This document shows positions 57,374 to 64,000 of a stretch of 64,000 bases of DNA, piece by piece (within the stretch, counting starts at the first letter, position 1; each line of letters begins with the position of its first letter). Under the pieces are notes generated by a model. That model had not been told where the DNA came from. It worked only from the letters and a program-made list of their open reading frames with translations, and did no database searches. Made by a program: the position numbers and the translations under genes. The DNA comes from Herbidospora galbida (GTDB lineage: Bacteria; Actinomycetota; Actinomycetes; Streptosporangiales; Streptosporangiaceae): NCBI RefSeq assembly GCF_005233835.1, contig NZ_SZQA01000006.1, forward strand, positions 124,001 to 188,000, in the 5' to 3' direction.

Positions 57374-59182
57374 CTACAGGCCGATGAATTTGACGGCGCC
57401 CAGGAAGTAGGCGGCCATCAGGTTGTCCATGCCCACGAGGGCCTTGATGATCTTCGCTTTCTCGCCGGCGGCGCCGTAGCCGACCTCCAGGTGCTTGGCG
57501 GCGGGCTCCTCGAAGGGTTCGCCGCCGAGGATCAGCTGCCGGATCTCGCCGTTGCTCCGCACCTCCTCGACGAGCTGCGCGAAGAAGTGTGCGGTGAGCA
57601 GGTCGGTCAGGCCCTCGGTCAGCACCTGCGCCTCGCCGATGCCCCGGGAGGCCTCCGTCAGGTTCTGGTGGGTGAGGGCGTGCAGGAACTCGTGGATCAG
57701 CGTCCGGGCCTGCCGCCAGTGGAACTGGACCCGGGTGACCACCTTGGTGCTGGGGTAGAGGGGCTGCACCATGATCTTGCCCTGCCCCTTGGCGCAGCAG
57801 GCGGTCAGCTTGCTGACGGCCGTGAGCGCCTTCCTGAACTGCGGGTCCCCCAGCAGGTCGTCGTAGATCTTCTGCAGCGCCTCCCGGTCCTGGGGCCGCG
57901 ACGGGTCGTAGCTGGCGGCCGTGAAGGGGGCGCCGTAGTTCTTGCCCCAGCCGACGAGCTGGCCGCGGTTCATGAGCCAGCCGAGCAGCTCGTTGTCGTC
58001 TCCCGGCTTGCTCAGCGTGCTCACGATCTGTTTCTCGTACGTCCAGCCGTTGTGGTAGATGCTGTCGACGGCGGCCAGCGGGAACGTGCCGAAGCGTTCC
58101 TTCAGCCAGCCCTGCAGGAAACCCGCCACCTTGGCGATCTCGCCGATGGAGTGGTGCGCCAGCGGCTTGCCGGTCTCCCGCCAGGCCTTGTACTCGCCGA
58201 CCACGACCTGGTGCATCAGCTTCTTGAGCTGGAGGTCGAGCTGCCGCGTCTTGAGCGGCGGGAGGATCAGGATCTCGCCGCGTTCGGTCCTGGCCGGGTG
58301 GTAGAGCGACAGCAGTTTCAGGACGGTGGGCTGGTTGGGCGGGAGGAGGTCCGCCAGCAGCTTGCTCTCGACGAACCCGCCGACCTGGAGGATCTGCATC
58401 TCGAACCCGTGGGAGGGGGCCGAGATCGACATCCGGCTCTGCTTCTTGGCCATCGCGATGAGCCGCTCGACCGCCTTCTTCGGGTCGACTCCCATGGCCG
58501 ACAACTCTTCGGCGTTGTCGGAGAGCAGGCACAGCGCCCGCATCACCCAGACGGTCATGCGCGGGTCGGAGGTGCCGTACTTCCGCATGAACGGGACGCC
58601 GATCGGATAGGGCCCGCCCATGATCTGTGCCATCCGGGCGTTGATGAAGTCGGCCTCCTCGCCGTCCTCCATCCGCCGGAGCGGGCCGTAGTCGATCTTC
58701 AAGGTCAGGCCGAGCGAGCCCACTGGCAGGTAGACGGCCTCGTCGGCCCCGGGGAGCTGGAGGACCTCGTCCATCTCCTCGATCGCCAGCAGCACCCCGG
58801 ACGGGATGCCCTGGTCGGCGGACGACTCCCCCGACTCGTTCGACTCCGGCACGTCGTCGGGGATCACCACCTTCTCCGGCTCCGACGAGGACGACGAACT
58901 CCCCTCGCCGGACCGCCGGTTGTGGATCGTGATGTCGCTCCGCTGGGGGCGCTGCGTGGGGGTGGACCGCGTCCACGGCGTGCGGGTCGAGCTCACGGTG
59001 GTGGTCGTGGTGGTGTTGGACGGGTTCTGCCGGCTGGGCTGCTGCCGGGCCGGCGTGCGCGACAGGCCGAAGATGCCGGCCAGGCTGAAGCCGGGCGACG
59101 GCACCCGGTTCCCGGTCTGGGACGCGGGCGTCGTCGTCGTGGTCGTGCTCGGCTTCTTCTGCTTCTTTTTCCTCTTCAGCAT
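57374..59182 (-). CDS. Predicted zinc metalloprotease, large form, active
   Basis: 602 residues. The ATG shares one base with the TcA stop (TGATG). An unusual N-terminus: MLKRKKKQKKPS followed by runs of Thr and Ser-rich, probably disordered sequence to about residue 130. Then the protease part: NYGAPF region, ARTLIHEFLHALTHQ, 21 residues, then Glu in LTEGLTDLLT. Ends AAYFLGAVKFIGL. The long basic/Thr/Ser tail is the most extreme among the five neighbours. Translation coupling to the Tc subunit points to joint function, for example as translocated cargo or as a processing protease of the toxin. Confidence 0.75.
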   Translation of the reverse strand: MLKRKKKQKKPSTTTTTTPASQTGNRVPSPGFSLAGIFGLSRTPARQQPSRQNPSNTTTTTTVSSTRTPWTRSTPTQRPQRSDITIHNRRSGEGSSSSSSEPEKVVIPDDVPESNESGESSADQGIPSGVLLAIEEMDEVLQLPGADEAVYLPVGSLGLTLKIDYGPLRRMEDGEEADFINARMAQIMGGPYPIGVPFMRKYGTSDPRMTVWVMRALCLLSDNAEELSAMGVDPKKAVERLIAMAKKQSRMSISAPSHGFEMQILQVGGFVESKLLADLLPPNQPTVLKLLSLYHPARTERGEILILPPLKTRQLDLQLKKLMHQVVVGEYKAWRETGKPLAHHSIGEIAKVAGFLQGWLKERFGTFPLAAVDSIYHNGWTYEKQIVSTLSKPGDDNELLGWLMNRGQLVGWGKNYGAPFTAASYDPSRPQDREALQKIYDDLLGDPQFRKALTAVSKLTACCAKGQGKIMVQPLYPSTKVVTRVQFHWRQARTLIHEFLHALTHQNLTEASRGIGEAQVLTEGLTDLLTAHFFAQLVEEVRSNGEIRQLILGGEPFEEPAAKHLEVGYGAAGEKAKIIKALVGMDNLMAAYFLGAVKFIGL

Positions 59183-62100
59183 CACGCCGCCCGGTAGGTC
59201 AGGATCAGCCCGACGTTGAACAGCGCCTCGCGGTCGCCGTCGCCGGTGAAGGTCAGCTCCTCGGCCCGCAGGCCCGGCACCCGGAGCATGGTGCCGTCGT
59301 TGACGGCCTGGCCGTTCAGCAGCAGCCGGGCCGAGCCCTGGTCGGCCAGGTCGTAGCGGGCGTACAGGCCGGTGAGCTGGACGCCGACGATGTCGGGGAA
59401 CAGCTCGGGCGAGAGCGGCAGCACCAGGTCGCCGCCGTCGGTGAAGGCCTGCCACTCGGCCGCGAACTCCCCGGCCACATCGATGTGGCGGGCGGCGGCG
59501 TACGGCTTGCGCATCCCCCTGACCGCGTTGGCGAAGACGTCGCCGCCCTGCTCAGCGGTGTACTTGACCAGCAGCGTCACGTCGAACAGGTCCCACGGGC
59601 GGCGGCCGGTGACCTCCATCTTCCACGTCGAGACCGCGCCGGTGCCCTCGAAGGGGAGGTAGCGCTCGTCGTCGAAGCGGAGCTCGAACAGGCCGTTGTT
59701 GTCGCGGTGCTGCTCGGTGTCCGACAGGGCGATCTGCTGGGTCGGCCGCCAGTCGGACCTGATCGACGCGGGCATGTCGCCCTTGGCGTCGAGCAGGTAG
59801 CGCACGGCCTTGGGGTCGGGGGTGAGCACCGTCTTGTGCCCGGTCTGGGTGAGCACGGCGTTCACCTCCAGCGGGCCCTCCGGACCGTCGAAGACCACCG
59901 AGACCGTCTTGATACGCCGGGCGTAGTGGCCGGGGAAGTCGCGGTCGAACAGCGCCTCGGTGAGGGCGAACTCGCAGCGGCCGTCGTTCTTCAGGTTCAG
60001 CACGGCCAGCGGGTCGAGCTGGAGCAGCGAGATCCGCTTGGTGATCTCGAAGCCCCGGCCGTCGGCCGAGACGTAGGCGTTGCCCAGCCGTTCGAGGTCG
60101 ACGCCGAGGGCCTCGCCCGCGAGCAGGCCGGAGCGGCGGCTCTCCCAGTAGACCGGCTGGATGTAGGTGTCGCTCACGCCCTGTTCGTACTGGTAGGCGC
60201 GCTCGGCCGCCTTGGCGGTCTCGTGGGCGAGGCCGTAGCTGGCGAAGTACATCTGGGCCAGGCGGCCGGCCTTCCACTGGTAGAGCTCGGCGTTGGTGAA
60301 CTTGCCGGTGAGGAAGGTGGCGACCGCCTCCAGGTCGGCGATCTCCTGGTCGATGATCTCCAGGTCGCGCTGGGCCTGGGCGAGCTGGGCCCGCGCCGAC
60401 GCGACCTGGTGGCCCAGTTCGCGGTGGTCGGCCTTGGCCAGCATGACCTGGTAGCCCCACTCGTCTTCCTGGCGTTCCTGTTCGACGCGCACCCCATAGA
60501 GCTCGCCCAGGACGCTGAGGCCCTCGCCGAGCGCCTCGGCGATCTCGGCGCCGGTCTCCATGACCTTGCCGACCTGCTCGCCGCCGATCATCGTGCCCAG
60601 GATGAACGGACCGGCCAGCACCTGCGGGGCGGCGAACGCGATGGCCGCGCCGACCTTCAGGCCCGCGCCGGTCAGGTGGGACGCGGCGGCGGCCGTCATG
60701 ATGTCGAGCTGCGACCGCTGGAGCGAGGTCAGCCCGTCGGCGATCTGCTTCTCGTAGTACTTCTGCCGCGCCTCGGCCGCCTCGCGGGAGGCCTCCATCT
60801 GGGCGAGGTATTCGGTCGCCACCTCGACCTGGGCCTCGCGCACGGCCCGGGTCATCTGCCGGATGTTGGCCTCCTGCCGGTTCTGCAGGATCGACAACTC
60901 CTCGGCGTCGCGGCGTTCGAGCACGCCGAGCAGTTCGCCGCCGAAGGCGCGCAGCCGGTCGACGAGGTCCTGCGCCTTGCGGTGCAGGAAGCCGAACCGG
61001 TAGTGCGGCACCGGCCCCGCCAGCCCTGCGCCGGCCTGGTCGGGGGTGAGCCCGGCGGCAGCCCCTCTGACCAGCGCCATCACGTCGGCGGGCGGCTCGA
61101 ACAGCGGCAGCGGGCGGCTGACGCCCAGGATGTCGAGCGAGGCCCTGATCTTGCGCAGCCGGTCCTCGACCCGGTCCCAGTACTCGCCGAGCACCGCGTT
61201 GCCCGGGATGAAGAAGTAGCCGTCGGCCACGCCCCGGTGGATGGCGCCCATGCCGTCGAGCAGGCTGCCGCCCGCCGTGACGCGCTCGGCGTAGGGGTCG
61301 CCCTCTTCGGCCGGGTCGAGCTCCTTGTAGGACCGCACGTCCGGCAGGCGGCGCCGTCCGACGCCCTGCGGCCGGTCGCCAAGCAGGTCGTAGGCGAGGA
61401 TGTAGAGCATCCTCGCCTCGTCGACCGACTCCATCGTGTACTGCCGGAACAGCAGGTCGCCCCAGTCGAGCAGGTTGTCGACGTAGGCCATCACGACCGC
61501 CCGCCGGTAGGCGGTGGGCCGCAGCGCGGCGATGGCGTGCGGGTCGAACGGGTCGTCGAGGTAGGCCTTCAGCAGCGCGCCCCGGTCGCCCATGAGGTCG
61601 TACTGGCGGCGCAGGCGGGCGATCATGCCGACCTTCTCGCGCAGCCGGTCATGAGTCGCGAAGGGTTGCGCCCGGTCGGCCAGGCCGTCGAGGAGGGTCA
61701 GGTCGGCGGGGGTGCAGGCGCGGGCGTGGTCGAACAGCGGGGCCAGCGTCTCGAGGTCGGCCAGCAGCGGCGTCATGTCGAGCCCGACCTGGGCGGGCAG
61801 GTTGCGCAGGTCGATCCGGCAGCCCTCGGCGAGCGCCCGCAGGTCGATCGCGAGGAACGGCAGGAACCGCCAGTAGCGCTCCGGCTCGGTGGGGTCGAAG
61901 ACGTACTCGTACCAGCGTTTGGCGTCCTCGAAGCGCTGGGCCGCGTTGAGCGCCTGGGCGATGAGCATCGGCGCGTGGAAGAAGATCTCCCAGTAGTAGC
62001 GGCCGTTGGCGCTCTGGAAGTCGATGTGGCTGCTCGCCGGCACACCCGCCAGGTCGTCGAGCACCTTGATGACGGTGGTGCCGGAGTCCGACGTACTGAA

Positions 62101-64000
62101 GGAGGGCAGTTCGTCGATCTCCTGGGTCTCCGGCGCGAGCAGCGCCGGGACCCCGCCGACCAGCAGGCGGCGGTTGAGCTCGAACGCGGTGCTGGAGGTG
62201 AGCCGCACGATCTCGTGCGGCACCGAGGCCCACTCGTAGGGCCGCTCCAGCACGCCGCCCTTCGGGTTGACCGCGAAGTTGACGCCGAGGAACAGGATGA
62301 GCTCCGCGTCGGTGTCCATGGCCCCGTTGTAGGTGCCGACGAAGTCGGGCGGCAGCGACCGCCAGTTGCCCTCGATCGGGACGAAGTCCTTGATCGTGGT
62401 GAGTTCCTTGTCGGCCGGGATCACCGTGTAGGCGTCGCCGGCGAAGACGTACCGCTGGTCGCCGCGTTTGAAGGTCGCGTCGATCTCCTGCGGCAGGGTC
62501 TTCGGGTAGCCCGCGTCGGCGACGGCCGGGATCTCGTTGCCGGTCATCGTGTAGCGGAACAACTCCAGGCCGCTGACCAGGTAGAGGTGGTCGCCGTCCA
62601 CGTAGGCGACGTCGATCGACGCGCCCAGGTTGAGCCCGGTCGACACGCGCCCGAGGGGCCGGGTCGGCCTGGGGGTGGGGTCGGTGCCGGTGGTGTAGGT
62701 GTCGTCGCCGAAGTAGTAGGGGGTGCCGGCCATGTCGATCGCCGACCTGATCTTGCGGTCGCCGGGGAGCAGGTCGGGGTTGCCCTTGAGGTCGCGCGGA
62801 TAGTCCTTGTCGGGGCTGTGCTGGTTGACGTCGGAGTACTTCGCGTACGTGGAGTCGAAGATCAGGAAGAGCGTGCCGCCCCGCGTGAGGGCGGCCTGCA
62901 CCCGCGACTTGGTGCCCCAGCGGCTGGCCACCTTCGTGGGGTCGGAGAACGTGCCCAGTTCGATGTCGCGAGTGATCAGGTCGGTGCCGTTGATGAAGTA
63001 CTCGGTGCCGTCCATCGTGAACGCGACGTTGATCGAGTTCCACTTGGGCAGGCCGTCGGGGTTCTCCTTGATGAGTTTCGGATAGCCGAGGTCCATGCGG
63101 TTGAGGTCGGTGAAGCGGTAGTACTCCGCGCCCGTGAAGATGAAGTAGTGGCCGTCGCGCACCAGGACCGCGTCGACCCGGCCGGTCCGGGACAGTTCCG
63201 AGTCGCCCGCGTCGCCCCACCGGTCGGCGATCTTCTCCGTGGTGGTGCGGATCGGGCCGGTGGGCTTGATGACGACGAAGTCGGGGCCGTTGAAGTAGTA
63301 GCGGGAGTCGCCACGCTGGAACCCGGCGTCGATCTTGGTCCACTGGGCGGCGCCGGTCCGGTCGCCGCCCTGGCCGGGCAGCCGGTGGGTGTTCTCCTTC
63401 AGCGGCAGAACCCGCGCGTCCTCGCCGGGGTCGGCGGTGATCGGGCGGACCAGGAAGCTGCCGCCCTTGTGGTCGACGCTGAACCACGCACCGTCGGTCG
63501 ACTCGGCCGGCATGTTGAACCGGATCAGGCCGCCGACCGGCTCGGCGAACACCTTGCCGAGGTCGATCGGGCGGGGCAGGGAGGCCGGGGCCTCGATCGG
63601 GAGGGCGTACAACTCGGGAGTGAGCGCGTGTGACGTGGTGAAACCGACGCCCGCGGCCCGGTAGGCGGCGGAGACCACGATCGAGTCGTGGGTGCCCTTG
63701 CCCGGCACGGTCGACGACGCCCGCACGGTCAGCTCGTCGACGACGATCACGCCGTCGTGCGGCGCGCCCGGCGGGAGGGTCTGCGGGGCGACCCACTCGC
63801 GGTTGAGGTTCTGGAAGGAGTAGCAGACCCTCACCCGCTTCTTGGGCGGCGGGGCCGACACGTTCTGCTCGTCGCCCTTGGTCGTGGCGGTGATGACGGT
63901 CTTGCCGGTGTCTTCGGGGGCGACCGACTCGACGATCGTCCAGAAGACGAAGACCCGGCCGAAGGCGTGCACGGGGTGCACCTGTTCGGCCTCGATCTGC
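59182..64000 (-). CDS. TcA-like insecticidal toxin complex subunit, C-terminal part with hemopexin repeats (5' end outside window)
   Basis: About 1605 residues are visible. The frame stays open to the window edge and the first residues (VHAFGRVFVFW) match the interior of TcA proteins, so the start lies to the right. From the visible N-terminus: a beta-rich region; about four hemopexin-like repeats (~200-540; YYFNG, YFIFTGAEYYRF, YFINGTDL, YVFAGDAY); the neuraminidase/receptor-binding-like region (YEWASVPHEIVRLTSSTAFELNRRL, ANGRYYWEIFFHAPMLIAQALN, RWYEYVFDPTE); and the alpha-helical pore-forming part (RQEANIRQMTRAVREAQVEVATEYLAQMEAS, GLKVGAAIAFAAPQVLAG). The C-terminal end contains RRIKTVSVVFDGPEGP and FELRFDDERYLPFEGTGAVSTW. 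TcA forms the pentameric injection channel of Tc toxins. No TcB or TcC gene is in the window. It overlaps the protease gene by one base. Confidence 0.85.
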   Translation of the reverse strand, partial: QIEAEQVHPVHAFGRVFVFWTIVESVAPEDTGKTVITATTKGDEQNVSAPPPKKRVRVCYSFQNLNREWVAPQTLPPGAPHDGVIVVDELTVRASSTVPGKGTHDSIVVSAAYRAAGVGFTTSHALTPELYALPIEAPASLPRPIDLGKVFAEPVGGLIRFNMPAESTDGAWFSVDHKGGSFLVRPITADPGEDARVLPLKENTHRLPGQGGDRTGAAQWTKIDAGFQRGDSRYYFNGPDFVVIKPTGPIRTTTEKIADRWGDAGDSELSRTGRVDAVLVRDGHYFIFTGAEYYRFTDLNRMDLGYPKLIKENPDGLPKWNSINVAFTMDGTEYFINGTDLITRDIELGTFSDPTKVASRWGTKSRVQAALTRGGTLFLIFDSTYAKYSDVNQHSPDKDYPRDLKGNPDLLPGDRKIRSAIDMAGTPYYFGDDTYTTGTDPTPRPTRPLGRVSTGLNLGASIDVAYVDGDHLYLVSGLELFRYTMTGNEIPAVADAGYPKTLPQEIDATFKRGDQRYVFAGDAYTVIPADKELTTIKDFVPIEGNWRSLPPDFVGTYNGAMDTDAELILFLGVNFAVNPKGGVLERPYEWASVPHEIVRLTSSTAFELNRRLLVGGVPALLAPETQEIDELPSFSTSDSGTTVIKVLDDLAGVPASSHIDFQSANGRYYWEIFFHAPMLIAQALNAAQRFEDAKRWYEYVFDPTEPERYWRFLPFLAIDLRALAEGCRIDLRNLPAQVGLDMTPLLADLETLAPLFDHARACTPADLTLLDGLADRAQPFATHDRLREKVGMIARLRRQYDLMGDRGALLKAYLDDPFDPHAIAALRPTAYRRAVVMAYVDNLLDWGDLLFRQYTMESVDEARMLYILAYDLLGDRPQGVGRRRLPDVRSYKELDPAEEGDPYAERVTAGGSLLDGMGAIHRGVADGYFFIPGNAVLGEYWDRVEDRLRKIRASLDILGVSRPLPLFEPPADVMALVRGAAAGLTPDQAGAGLAGPVPHYRFGFLHRKAQDLVDRLRAFGGELLGVLERRDAEELSILQNRQEANIRQMTRAVREAQVEVATEYLAQMEASREAAEARQKYYEKQIADGLTSLQRSQLDIMTAAAASHLTGAGLKVGAAIAFAAPQVLAGPFILGTMIGGEQVGKVMETGAEIAEALGEGLSVLGELYGVRVEQERQEDEWGYQVMLAKADHRELGHQVASARAQLAQAQRDLEIIDQEIADLEAVATFLTGKFTNAELYQWKAGRLAQMYFASYGLAHETAKAAERAYQYEQGVSDTYIQPVYWESRRSGLLAGEALGVDLERLGNAYVSADGRGFEITKRISLLQLDPLAVLNLKNDGRCEFALTEALFDRDFPGHYARRIKTVSVVFDGPEGPLEVNAVLTQTGHKTVLTPDPKAVRYLLDAKGDMPASIRSDWRPTQQIALSDTEQHRDNNGLFELRFDDERYLPFEGTGAVSTWKMEVTGRRPWDLFDVTLLVKYTAEQGGDVFANAVRGMRKPYAAARHIDVAGEFAAEWQAFTDGGDLVLPLSPELFPDIVGVQLTGLYARYDLADQGSARLLLNGQAVNDGTMLRVPGLRAEELTFTGDGDREALFNVGLILTYRAA

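Noticed and set aside
59485..63633. A 1382-codon open frame on the plus strand opposite the TcA gene
   Set aside because: Antisense shadow: composition only, with no motifs, against a clear TcA frame.

Overview
The window is a very GC-rich stretch with strong third-position GC bias, GTG/TTG starts, many 1-8 nt gene overlaps and families typical of Actinomycetota (DUF5999, DUF1707, DUF6493, CATRA, AA10-CBM2). A Streptosporangiales-type soil or filamentous actinomycete is the best guess. That placement is an inference, because no rRNA, tRNA or housekeeping marker was recognised. No CRISPR array, transposase or integrase was recognised either.

Layout. Bases 1-9470 are the distal end of an extracellular contractile injection system (eCIS) locus: three tandem paralogous fibre-like proteins, the AAA+ ATPase, a candidate nuclease effector carrying the LQRTAGN motif, and a DUF4255 (Afp16/Pvc16-like) protein. 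Sheath, tube and baseplate genes are not in the window and would lie to the left. Bases 9514-14621 hold envelope or secreted proteins: a lipoprotein, a HupE/UreJ-like protein, a purple-acid-phosphatase-like phosphoesterase and a DUF916 protein. Bases 14643-19314 are a CATRA-type conflict system: a small protein, a CATRA/TIR-like protein, and a convergent TPR-CHAT protease. Bases 19379-28240 carry two membrane proteins, a giant secreted ThuA/sorbosone-dehydrogenase multidomain protein and a ROK regulator.

Bases 28429-33807 contain two MmyB-type XRE regulators, each beside a redox enzyme (aldehyde dehydrogenase; MDR oxidoreductase), and a serine hydrolase. Bases 33858-42019 contain an AA10 LPMO, a membrane spermidine-synthase-like protein coupled to a PhyH dioxygenase, a GT39-like protein, DUF5999, an acyl-CoA dehydrogenase and a cytochrome P450. 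Bases 42147-48786 contain a divergent LVIVD/DUF305 pair, two paralogous tiny secreted proteins with Tyr/Asp-rich and His-rich tails, and an ArsR regulator divergent from a CMD-MFS operon. Bases 48967-52511 contain an apparent SWIM-protein remnant coupled to DUF6493, and a collagen-like membrane protein.

The most unusual region is 52626-64000. A TcA-like toxin subunit with hemopexin repeats is co-transcribed with two predicted zinc metalloproteases and a protein with an acidic repeat. It faces a second large+small protease pair whose small member has lost the catalytic glutamate (HAFLH). The three intact copies share HEF(L/M)H-x21-E and a common C-terminal motif, and all five small proteins start with a short basic tail. 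This looks like a poorly described Tc-associated protease or cargo module.
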